In this document: positions 10,189-20,057 of the stretch, piece by piece | Layout of the letters: the number at the start of each line of letters is the position of its first letter | Position numbering within the stretch: the first letter of the stretch is position 1 | NCBI GenBank assembly: GCA_013076295.1 | Contig: RQOL01000531.1 | Location: forward strand, 3,906,001-3,970,000 | DNA length: 64,000 nt | Origin: Sanderia malayensis | Taxonomy: Eukaryota > Cnidaria > Scyphozoa > Semaeostomeae > Pelagiidae | Reading direction: 5' to 3' | Notes under the pieces: generated by a model | Seen by the model: only the letters and a program-made list of their open reading frames with translations | Told to the model about the DNA's origin: nothing | Databases searched by the model: none | Made by a program: the position numbers and the translations under genes

Positions 10189-10662
10189 GTAAAAACATTG
10201 GATACTGCATTTACAAACACATATTTATTACACAGACTGATAAATTTACTCACACTGCTGCAAGTAACCAGGGCTGATACAAAATTCTCACGATACTCCA
10301 TAACTTAACATCATCGATTAATGTTGGTCGAAATTTTCTAGCCGGAGGGAAACACGCCAAAAAGTCACTGCACAATCGTGCAATAGTTAGTGTCAGAAGC
10401 CTTTGGAACACTGACGTCACACCACGTTTTAAAATTGCACTCCATTTCATATGCATAAAAATATTTACTAGTATGTGCATGGTGCTATTTAAAATTGTGT
10501 CAGCTCGGAAATGTGCCTTTAATTAAGAGAAAGTTTTGCTGTATGCCGAAAATAATGATGATTATGATGATGATAATTATGACGAAAAGATAGAAAAGCT
10601 GCCATATTGATGGTTGCTAAGGTCAAGCAGTTGGGTAGTGATAATAAGATGTGTATTTCAAA

Positions 10663-12827
10663 ATGGCGACCACAGCTTCGTCAAATTTTGCAACTAAAAT
10701 TAAAAACCCAACATTAGCGCACAACTCTCCTGCACAAACTGGTACTCAGGTAATTCATTTGCTACATATTTCCATAAGATTTGCAATTAAATACAGTATA
10801 AAAGGTTATAATCGCTCGCAAATGCGATTTTTCTCGCGGCTTTGCGCATGAATTGAACAAAACAACTAAAAAAGGCCAACTTGGATTTGAGTCAAAACAC
10901 TGTGTTTTACTTTATAGTCTTACAATGAAAATCAGCCAGAAGAAGACGAAGAGCATGCCCTGGCATGGAAATTGTTTAGCGAGAGCCAAATTGAAAATTT
11001 GAAATCCCTGACGCCACCAGAAATTGAAGTGTAAGAACAATATTCTAACCGCTTAGAACGCCATAATAAAAATGCATGCAAAGTACTAACACTGTAATTC
11101 TTTTTTCGCAGGTCTATAGCAAAGATTCAAGGATTCAATGATTATACAGTCTGTCTTGTTGATGGAGCAAAGCTGGATTATTTTGTTGGAGGATACTTGT
11201 ATGTTGTTTTGAACATTGATTGTAGACAGGAGTTCTTATTCAGATTTTTGCCCCCCCCCCACAACTCATATCCAATATTAAATGAGCCATCAACTTTCAG
11301 GTTTGGGTTGGAGCAAAAATTCAACAACTATCAGCAGGGCTGTTTCTTGAGCTTGCTCAACAGTGTGCTGGAAAACTGCATAAACAAGATGTCCCTGGAA
11401 GCCAACATTCAAAGCTTTAGCAGGTGTTTTTCTGGTATAAGAAGATGGGGTGTGAACCAGGCATCAGGGGTGGAATGTTTCAGCAAAGAACAGTGTAAAA
11501 CAATAATTGATTATATATATCAAGGGTAGGTTTTTCTTTCTGCATTTGTTGCTTTTGCAATGCCATGTTGTCATAATGCAAGTCTGTTCCTTTCATCCTA
11601 ACAAACTAAACTACCCTTAAACTGCTTCATAGTACAATATGTCTTACATTTAACAAACAGGTTTCTACTGTAGCTAGCAGGACTCAAAGTTTACACTTGG
11701 GTAAAGAAAAAATATCAGTGATCAGCAAAAGTATTTTCATCCTTTTATTTTTTCAGAATATTCCAGCATTATTCCCTATATCAATTTCTATTTTTTGAAA
11801 CGAGAGATGAAGAAAAAATAGAGCAGCAGGTCAGGATGAAATTTACAAAGCTTTAAGTATTCTCATACCTGACAATCTATTATCAAAGTCTCATTTTCTA
11901 TCATCTTCCTCAGGTTGAAATGCAACTGCTGCCAAATGTTGACGTACCATTTCCATCCCCTCTTCAAGAAGGATTACCTTTAGAACTGTACGAAAAGTAC
12001 ATAGCAGCGCCAGCTGTAGAAAATCAATGGGACACAGATGAAGTAGGTTTGGAAGGATCTTCAGAGGTAATTCAACTTGCAATATTTACGTAAATAGAAG
12101 TGGCATCGTTACCTCCTCAGAACTGCCGACCTGCAGAACAAATATACATTCTTGCATCATCATCTTCATTATCTTCGCTGTCTGCATTCAAGCGAATCTA
12201 TCTCTGTGCGTCCATTTTTGGGGAATTTATAAACACTTGATGTTTTTTAAATTGTTTCAGGAAATAAAAAAGAATTCTAATACTGATGAAATAGCAGCAA
12301 AAGGTAGGTTTAACTCAGTTCAAATAAAAGCGAATTTTTTGTATACAAAAGCAAATCGTTTTTTCGAATGGCGTGTCTGCTGGTTTTGATATTTCGCGCG
12401 TTTTATTCGGAAGACTCGAGTCCAAGCCCCTCCGAAAAAGAAGCCGTAGCGGACATGATATTGAAGAACCTTCAACCAAATGAGATAAAACAAATTGTAA
12501 TGCAGATGACGTCAGAAACCTTAACTGCAGTAAAGGTGAGATGGCGACATTAATCCAGCAATTCTTCATACTTTCTGTGCTCCGTTGCGCCAAATCTTGC
12601 TAATTCACAATTTACATTATCAGACTCCTCGCCCCATTATTACTCCGAAATCTTCTGTTTTCAAAAGTTGAAATTTAAGTCTTTATTATCAAGAAAGTGT
12701 CGCAATTTCTACTGGGGATAGCAACTCGAATCTCGAATAATTCTCATTGTAGATTGAAGCGGAAACTAAAATCAAAGAAAAAGAGACAGCCATGATGTCA
12801 AAACTTAACAAGCTTCGCTTGACTTGA
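10663..12827 (+). CDS. CABCOCO1: CABCOCO1-like ciliary protein (C10orf107 family)
   Basis: Nine exons (10663-10749, 10918-11030, 11112-11198, 11301-11525, 11757-11829, 11914-12066, 12261-12303, 12414-12535, 12753-12827) all join in phase to give 325 aa. The core reads AKLDYFVGGYLFGLEQKFNN, then a MSLEANIQ segment, FSKEQCKTIIDYIYQGIFQH and DVPFPSPLQEGLPLELY. This pattern fits ciliary-associated calcium-binding coiled-coil protein 1; the related CFAP119 family is a weaker alternative. Family members are cilium or sperm-flagellum proteins. The C-terminal 65 residues are charged and probably helical. No EF-hand loop is obvious. The first exon (MATTASSNFATKIKNP...) is inferred from an in-frame ATG and donor, and is less certain than exons 2-9. 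Confidence 0.75.
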
Positions 12828-13500
12828 CATAGCCTGAAATAAACATCGCTGAAAAGAAATAAATTATAAATTTGTGTATATTACGATCAAGCTGCGATAT
12901 ATAGTTTTGTATATTTCGGAAGTATGGCAGTTATATTTATGAATGAACCCCACGTTGAATCAAGGATATGTTTTCAAAATCATAACACCAAGACAAGATG
13001 AAACTTCAGAACCATGCAGTGAGGCTCAAAGTTTTATTGGAAATAAACCGCAGCAAGTTTCACCACGTTTTGTGGTTCTCTGTTCCCTGCCCACAGTAAA
13101 TTCTATAACGTTTTACACATTATGCATGTTACATACTTCCAGTAATAGCTTGTGTTATTTGTTGTATCAGGGAAAACCTGTGATAAATTATTTGTGAATG
13201 TTTTTGTTGTCAATCTTTGCTCTCCATCTCAAAGATCTTGCATTGTATATTTGATCAATATTGACTACTACAATTCTCAATATATGTCCTTGACATCTTA
13301 TTAAAACTCTATTAAAACTCTATACTCACTAATCTTATTAAAAACTCCATTAAACTACACTCGTTAAAAATACCCATGCACAGAGCGCTAGCACGACGAG
13401 ACGCTATAAAAATAAGCAGTATGTTTGGTATCCATTTCATGCTTTGGGTTGCAAAGCGGTCTCTCCAAGTTTTTGACTGACAGCTCGGGTGACCAAACTG
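12828..13500. other. Short 3' spacer between converging genes
   Basis: This is the region between the CABCOCO1-like gene (+) and the zinc-finger gene (-). It is AT-rich with tandem TTAAAACTC/ATTAAAACTC motifs near 13300-13360. No coding sequence was seen. Confidence 0.6.
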
Positions 13501-14736
13501 TCAATCAAGCGACTCTCTCTTCGCGCTGATCTGCAATCCACCATCATCATTATTATTATAATGTATATTCTGTTCGGAATGCGCAGTGGCGCAGTGTCTC
13601 GCCAACGCATCGGATCGGCTGTACCCCTGATGACAAATTTGGCAGACAAATGTTTTTTTCTGTCCCGGTTCCAAGTGTGTCTTTGCATGCTTTTGCAAAT
13701 GATCTTTGCGACCGAAGGTCTTTTTACACAGAGTACAAACGAATGGACGAACTCCAGTGTGAATCCTCTTATGACGTGTCAACTCTTCATTTCTCGCAAA
13801 CTGTCTCGTGCAACCATCGTGATTACACATAAAGGGTTTCTCCCCAGTGTGGCACCTCAAATGACCCCTCAACTGACCATGATTGCTGCATGAGACACTA
13901 CAGAAGGGGCAGCTGAGCTTTTTCCTTCCCTGCTTCATCGATTTACCCCTCTTCTCGTGACCAAGGGAAACGGATAGCGCACGAGTCCCGTCCATATCAT
14001 GTCCACGATTTAGCAACACATTGTCCTGTTTTATGGACCCGGCTTGTCTTTCATGTTCTTCCCCAGGTTGTCCAAGACTCAATTCAGCACCAAGGTATTG
14101 TCCATCACACCGTGATGCTGACGATGACTTCATCAGGGTTAATAAATTCAAAACCTGATATGAAGAGTCCATCTGAAGTTGCTGTTGTTGTTGCTTATCC
14201 GTGCACGCTTTTTCGCTTGGTGACGGAGACAACGATGATGACGATGATGATGAAGATGGTTCGATCCCTGGTAGCTGCCTGCTGGTGTCAGCAGCCAAAT
14301 GTTTCTGATCAGGACACATAGCAGTGGGACAGCCCAGCGGACACAACCCATCTGATGTCGACATTGGCACACTTGGAACACAAGCAGTAGAAGCACTGAA
14401 GCACAAAGCGCTGTTCGCCGTTGCTGGCAACTGCAACCAGGGTAAGTTCATGCAATTTCTCAGTGATACCATGTACGATGGCTTTGACCATATCATGTCA
14501 GTAGTAGACTGTGGCTGTTGAATAATCGTCTCATCTCCTCCTCCACAGTGGCCATTTTCAGGCTCGTGTTGTCGATTGATCCTCGACGTGTGAAACAAAA
14601 CTGTTGGCTGAAAAACACGGGCAGTTTTCCTTGATGATGATGATGATGATGCCGACGACACTGCGGAGTAATTCGTGCCCTGTCGCTGCTGAGGCGGCTG
14701 TGAATCTTCCATGTTCAAGAATTTACCGAGGATCAT
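13501..14736 (-). CDS. EGR-like C2H2 zinc-finger transcription factor, intronless
   Basis: A single uninterrupted frame encodes 411 aa (an internal Met at residue 9 is an alternative start). Four C2H2 fingers lie at about 274-296, 302-326, 332-354 and 363-386. Fingers 1-3 are joined by TGEKP and TGVRP linkers; finger 4 is set apart by an eight-residue LEPGQKKT linker. Finger 2 has the C-x4-C spacing and RNEELTRH recognition helix, and finger 3 the RKDHLQKH helix, both reminiscent of EGR-family fingers. The N-terminal 270 residues are Ser/Gln-rich and low in complexity, as in activation domains. I infer a nuclear sequence-specific transcription factor. It differs from canonical EGR in having an extra N-terminal finger and in linker length, so the family name is not assigned. 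Confidence 0.85.
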   Translation of the reverse strand: MILGKFLNMEDSQPPQQRQGTNYSAVSSASSSSSSRKTARVFQPTVLFHTSRINRQHEPENGHCGGGDETIIQQPQSTTDMIWSKPSYMVSLRNCMNLPWLQLPATANSALCFSASTACVPSVPMSTSDGLCPLGCPTAMCPDQKHLAADTSRQLPGIEPSSSSSSSSLSPSPSEKACTDKQQQQQLQMDSSYQVLNLLTLMKSSSASRCDGQYLGAELSLGQPGEEHERQAGSIKQDNVLLNRGHDMDGTRALSVSLGHEKRGKSMKQGRKKLSCPFCSVSCSNHGQLRGHLRCHTGEKPFMCNHDGCTRQFARNEELTRHKRIHTGVRPFVCTLCKKTFGRKDHLQKHAKTHLEPGQKKTFVCQICHQGYSRSDALARHCATAHSEQNIHYNNNDDGGLQISAKRESLD

Positions 14737-17700
14737 GCGGTGCTGCCAGTTAATAAATTATTTTCGTCTATAGAACAGAATCAGACTTCACACATTGGAA
14801 TTTCAATCGATTCTATTCGAGCAACTTCATCACAATGATCGCAGAATGGCAAATAAATATGTATATGTATGTATAGTGCGATTAATTTTCATTTCATTAC
14901 GAGTGTAAACATTGATACGCTCAAGACGTTGTTCTTTTATTACAAAACACAAGATTATCCAGTCTCTTTATATATGGCTACTTATATTTCATGCGAATTT
15001 CCCTGATTGAAAACACTCGCCAAATCAGTGTTTGTCTTCTCGACCTTCCAATGCCAAGAAAAGTTCTTCTCAGCGGAAAGAAGCCATACGAGTGTTTCCG
15101 GTTCACTGTATGTTGCGAATCGTTGAGTGAAACCTTTCCATTGTGGTGTTATGCAAATAAAGGGCTTCTTTCCGTACGAACTCCAGACTGCATGAAGTGT
15201 ATATTCAACCACCGATCAACAACAGTTTAAAACGTGCTGCATTCAAAGCAAAGTTGTATCGAATGAACCATAACCAAACCAAGGCCCTGACACAATTATA
15301 CTGCTCTATGAGCAAACTATATCTGCAATCAGACAGCATCAATAGAAATCAATAGAGGATGTTATCATCAAAAAACACTCAGTGATGACACGAGGATATA
15401 ACTCGGCATGTGAACACACCGCATCGACCAATCAGCGACAAGACAGTAAGCAAATATGCAAATAGTGTTGATGGATGTGAATTTATTATTGTATGGGCGT
15501 GAGGTGGTGAGAGGGTGGGGGCCTGAGGAACAGATTTTGCCAGAGGGAGAGTCTCTTTGGCACGTGTTGCTTCAACAAGGTCAAGGAGTCTTGGAAAATT
15601 CAATTTATTTCAATTCAAGCTTTTGATTACAGGTTAAGCAAAATAAAAAGACACTATGATTAAAGATAAGCTTTGGACACCTGAAAAAAACTCAAAAGAG
15701 CTATCGAGCCAGGTGCGAGAAAAGACATTTTTGGATGGAGGCTTGAAAAAAACTCGTGGAAACTCAAGAGTTTGAAAAGGACCACTTTGATGCATCCAGG
15801 ATTAGACTTCACGATCGCGGATCGCCAAAACATCTTTTTCTTGGCTGCTATTATGATTATCACGAGGTCTGATTCAAAACAGCTACAACTCGTTGGTTTA
15901 AATTATACAGCATATTTGCTGTGTTGCCATATCTTTTAACTTGAAAGAAGAGAATAGGATGACAAAAATTTTACAACACAACAACACAGGCAGATACATG
16001 GCACTGTTGGGAACTGTGTGACAAAACAAGGATATATATCCGAAAAAGAAGGAAACAAAAGCCAAATGGATTGACAATTCATTATTCGCGCACACAAGAA
16101 AGAGTCTTCCAACAAGTTGCAATCCGACACTCCTCAACACCAACACAAAAATGGCACGATGACATATTTTAATGGTTCGGTAGTGCATGAGAAATTGACG
16201 GGTAAATTAGACACGAGACGGCGCATGTGACCATTGTTGAGGTTAATGAATGGGACCGCTGAATAGAGTTTGGAATGGAAAAGGGGTATAGGGGGACATT
16301 TAGTCTCATCCAAGCACAGGCCGAAATTTCCACTAGGAAACATTGTGTCTGAAAAGTTCACACGGCTCTCCTAAAAAATCCACCATCATGTCAATATGCA
16401 TTTCAGTCCAGACAGAGAGGGGGGGGGGTACTAGATTAGGCCCATGTAGAAACTGTTAATATTTTAAGAGGTTAGCAATCTAGCACCCTCCATTTATCGC
16501 GTACACATGGTGTTATCTGGAAATTAATACCAGGCATTTTATACAAATTGCAAAGATTCTTGGTCACGTGTACATTGGCTAAAATCATCAACAAGGCATT
16601 CAATTCAATGCCTTGTTCATTGATTCAATTCAATGCTCATCTTTGTCACATTTGTTACATTTACAGTTACATTTGTTTTTGAAATTAACTAACTAAACGG
16701 AACAAGCTAAACTCAAATAAAATGCATACATTCTCGAGCAACCATTCTTAGCTCTGTTTGCTTGCATTGTTGATTTGTTTATTGCAGTTATTTACAGTTG
16801 ACTTGACGATGGAATTCTATCCATGCTATCAATCACTTGTCATCTTTGGAAAGTCCAAGTCAGATAGACCGGAACAAGTGTGCGCGAAGAACAAAGGAAC
16901 AATAAAACACCTCTCCCTCCCACACATCCACAGGCAAGAAGAGGAATATTGCTCGGCATGTGAACACAAAAGGTCAGCGAAAGAATGACGTGACGCAATC
17001 ACTTATCACAAGGGCAACGATTAACGAAACGAAAGCAAAACATAATACAGAGCTGATGTAACGGGAATTTTGAAGGTCAATACTCGTGTAGGAGGAGAGG
17101 ATATTGGCAATCAAAGTTCGCTTAATACAAAGAATATTACAGAAGATAAATGCCGACATTGACGACAAGCCAAGCAACGCAGAAATAGAGGATATTTGTC
17201 AGCTGACTGTTGATGACGTAATCAAATCAAGGCTACGAAGGAAGCGACCGATAGAGGAAACGAGATAATAAATATCGAAAATAAATTCAAAGGTTGATTA
17301 TGTTATTGTGAGAAAGTTTTATTTAGAAATCAGGAGGGCATTCAATTAACGGCAGTTCTCGTGTGCATTGTCATTTGGAAGCAGATAAAAGAGAAGGTCA
17401 TAGAATTTTAGAGCGCAGAGGAAGGATTCTGATACAGTCAAGTCATCTATATAATTCGCTCCAACCAAGAATTAAAGTGCTGTGGTGATCAACACAAAAA
17501 CAGTAATATACTGATAAACAGTTTTGCGTGAATTACGTGAATTAGCATCATTTGTTTAGATACAGAGTTGCATATATCTCTCTCACTCACACGACCAACT
17601 GTCAAACAATTCGTGATATCAAATTACAGAGGTTAAATACAACAGAAGAAGATTTGATCATATCACCAAGCACCTTTTTATCCAGTTTACAAACAAAGAG

Positions 17701-17759
17701 AAGTGTTTGAGCCTCAGTAAAGCCGTAAGTGCCGCACTTTACGAGTTGACACGTAAAGA
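14737..17759. other. 3-kb intergenic region, divergent promoter side
   Basis: It lies between the zinc-finger gene (-) and the overlapping-ORF locus (+). Frames of 60-100 codons occur but none shows splice structure or a family. At 15050-15200 an inverted repeat (GGAAAGAA GCC at about 15077 against GGCTTCTTTCC at about 15158) makes both strands read GKKP-like residues. A G run interrupts 16420-16429. No RNA gene was seen. Confidence 0.4.
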
Positions 17760-18326
17760 ATGGAGCACGATCGGTTGGCTTTGAAAACTCGCTGGAACGC
17801 AACACGAACACGAACACCAACACGATTAACATCAACGGCAATCAAAGAAGAACAGAGTTGCAGTGGAGAAATGTGCAATTGCACGAATTGTGCACGAGGA
17901 GAGCTTACTAAAACGCAATATGTTGACGAAATTAGAGCGCTGTGCGGTCAGGTAACTTCAACACGAAGCAGCAACAGTGGTAGGAAAGCAGCCATAGCAG
18001 CGGCACGAAAAACCAGCTCACGTCAACACGATGGCTTGATGACGACAAACAGAAAGCTCAGCGCTTCAACGCCATCGTTGTATGAATCGAAATTGCCAGG
18101 TGGTAAAACGCGGAATGATAGAACATTGACCCGGAGTTTGGGGAATAGCGAGGATAGATCCTTGTGGAATAGGGACTTTGTGAATCACATTAAATGGGCG
18201 GAAGGGATAGCACGAGAGACCACGATTGGCAATGCACGTCGTAATGATAGTTGTAGAGGTAATGATGTGGTTTATTATGTTGATGAAGAGCAACCTTCAG
18301 ATTTAGAGGTTTCAGCGACATGGTGA
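17760..18326 (+). CDS. Hypothetical protein, upstream ORF of an overlapping pair
   Basis: A 188-codon frame starts at an ATG (MEHDRLALKTRWN...) and ends with TGA at 18324-18326. It is rich in Arg, Thr, Ser and Asn, with a short CNCTNC motif near residue 40 and a segment SLWNRDFVNHIKWAEG. No domain was recognised. The next frame starts 7 nt before this stop in a different reading frame. Base composition is the same in both, so the two may be one gene broken by an assembly or real frameshift, or a dicistronic pair. See the following entry. Confidence 0.5.
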   Translation: MEHDRLALKTRWNATRTRTPTRLTSTAIKEEQSCSGEMCNCTNCARGELTKTQYVDEIRALCGQVTSTRSSNSGRKAAIAAARKTSSRQHDGLMTTNRKLSASTPSLYESKLPGGKTRNDRTLTRSLGNSEDRSLWNRDFVNHIKWAEGIARETTIGNARRNDSCRGNDVVYYVDEEQPSDLEVSATW

Positions 18327-19000
18327 ACGGAATGTCGGCGGACCCGAGGATTTTACCTGCGGTGGTGCAAACCATCGAATATCTTCGCAAGGGATATCAT
18401 CGCATGTTGCTGGGGATGAAGCCGAAATCGCGCGATTTCTTTGACCGGGAATACGCTAAGATGGAGCGAAATCGATTTTACGTGGCGATGATGGAGCGAA
18501 TAGAGCGAGGGAACCGAAACTCGTCGCCGGCTACTGACGATGGCAACGATTCGGGCACGGGCGATTGGAGTCACGGGCGATTATGCGTATCGAGAGAGTC
18601 GATAAGCTCGCAAAGAAGTGGCGATAGAATTTACAATGATGATTCTGATTGGACTCATCGCAGTCGCAGCGATTCGGGGGTGACAGTGATGAGTAATGGC
18701 AGCGTGTTTAAACAAGCGATTAACAATAATAACAACGCACTGTTGAGATTAGCCGCAATTAGCGGCAATACAGACCAGGTCATGCACTTGACCCTGCAAG
18801 GCTGTGATCTGAATCAGCCTGGGCACGATGGTTGGCCAGCGGTGGACGCGGCGTTGGGGAATTCAAGGTTTAAATGCGCCATATTTCTTATCGAAGCTGG
18901 AACAAACATGGCGGAGTACACAACCAGAAAAATGGCGGAGTATACAGAAATCATTTATAGAGCGAGACAATATCTCTATGTTGTGAAAACTTGCTTATAA
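18320..19000 (+). CDS. Ankyrin-repeat protein, downstream ORF of an overlapping pair
   Basis: A 226-codon frame begins MVNGMSADPRILPAVVQTIE and is intronless. The middle is Asp/Ser/Arg-rich. Residues about 140-205 carry one to two ankyrin repeats (NALLRLAAISGNTDQVMHLT, then GHDGWPAVDAALGNSRFKCA), suggesting a protein-interaction role. The protein ends VVKTCL. It overlaps the previous frame by 7 nt. Fused through a one-base shift, the two would make a protein of about 410 residues. A two-repeat ankyrin protein could also start here on its own. The specific family is unknown. Confidence 0.6.
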   Translation: MVNGMSADPRILPAVVQTIEYLRKGYHRMLLGMKPKSRDFFDREYAKMERNRFYVAMMERIERGNRNSSPATDDGNDSGTGDWSHGRLCVSRESISSQRSGDRIYNDDSDWTHRSRSDSGVTVMSNGSVFKQAINNNNNALLRLAAISGNTDQVMHLTLQGCDLNQPGHDGWPAVDAALGNSRFKCAIFLIEAGTNMAEYTTRKMAEYTEIIYRARQYLYVVKTCL

Positions 19001-19121
19001 TTAATAAGATGGTAGGGTGGTGCAATGTTTGAATTTATTAGTTAAAAGTATATGAGTTTATTCGTGTTATTTTATCACGCATCTTTTCATTTTCGGTTAT
19101 TTGAAATTGAATGTTTCAAGC

Positions 19122-19457
19122 ATGTCTCGTCGTTTTTTCTCGCGGTTGTCTGTGAAAATATTTGCATCCACTCTCAAAGATGCCGGAGCAAATAAGGCTT
19201 ATCACATCGACGTCAATAAACAAAACGGTGACAAAAAACAGCATTGCAAATCCTCCTGCAAATGTCGCACGGATTTTGCTGATGAGACAAACACGCCCCC
19301 TGCCCAAAAAGGGACACTTCAGGGACTAATGACAGAGCTGACTGCCAGCGATGTAATGGTTCAAATCATTGGACACAGTCTTAACCGTGTGTTTGTACCG
19401 GCACAAAAACAAGAGAACTCAGAGGGTAAGAGTGGGAGGGAGAAAAGCTGTTCATGA
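19122..19457 (+). CDS. Possible small ORF in the 3' region of the ankyrin locus
   Basis: A 111-codon frame begins MSRRFFSRLSVKIFASTLKD and ends EKSCS. The N-terminus is basic and free of acidic residues for 18 positions, as in mitochondrial presequences, and a CKSSCKC cluster follows. There is no homology that I recognise and no intron. It may simply be 3' UTR of the ankyrin-repeat gene. Confidence 0.25.
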   Translation: MSRRFFSRLSVKIFASTLKDAGANKAYHIDVNKQNGDKKQHCKSSCKCRTDFADETNTPPAQKGTLQGLMTELTASDVMVQIIGHSLNRVFVPAQKQENSEGKSGREKSCS

Positions 19458-20057
19458 TAATACGAAGCTTGAACAAATAAGGCAAAGCTGTCATTTTAGG
19501 AACAAACACAGAACAAACGCACTTTTTTATTTCACTGCAAATGTTGACAATTGCAAGTTGATCCCTTTCGGGATTATGCAGCCCAAAGAAATCCACTAGA
19601 AAAACAAAGATTTGTCGGAAATTGTGAAATATCATCCGACAAATCAATCATATGAATTTGATTAAAGCGATGTTGAAATAAAAGTCAATCTGTACGGATC
19701 GCAATGAAACTGCATCGCAAATCCAAGGATAATAACCATCATCCCAATCCTAGCTAGACGACTGATGTAAAAGGATCCCTCACTGATGTTTATTGGAGCG
19801 GTTTTATTGTTACACCACGTGTAAACTCTGGGAGAGGGGGCAACGGTGAAAGGAGCAGCGCAGGGAGGGGGAGGGGTGGTTAACAGGGAAGGGGGCAATG
19901 GGGGAGAGCGGAAAGGGGGAGACACTGGTGAAAATACTCGCTTGGTTAAACATCAACATTCACTGAGATGAATGCATGTTGTAATCTTCTTAATTGAGAA
20001 AGAGTGTAGAAATAATTAAAATGTCTACATATCTGGTAAATTGTTGATTGTCGATTA
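19458..20057. other. Spacer with G-rich run
   Basis: This is the converging 3' spacer between the ankyrin locus and SRP72. At 19825-19925 there is a GGGAGG-rich low-complexity tract. No coding sequence was seen. Confidence 0.5.

Noticed and set aside
15379..15603. 74-codon minus-strand frame near the zinc-finger gene
   Set aside because: No recognisable domain, no splice sites and a random-looking composition.
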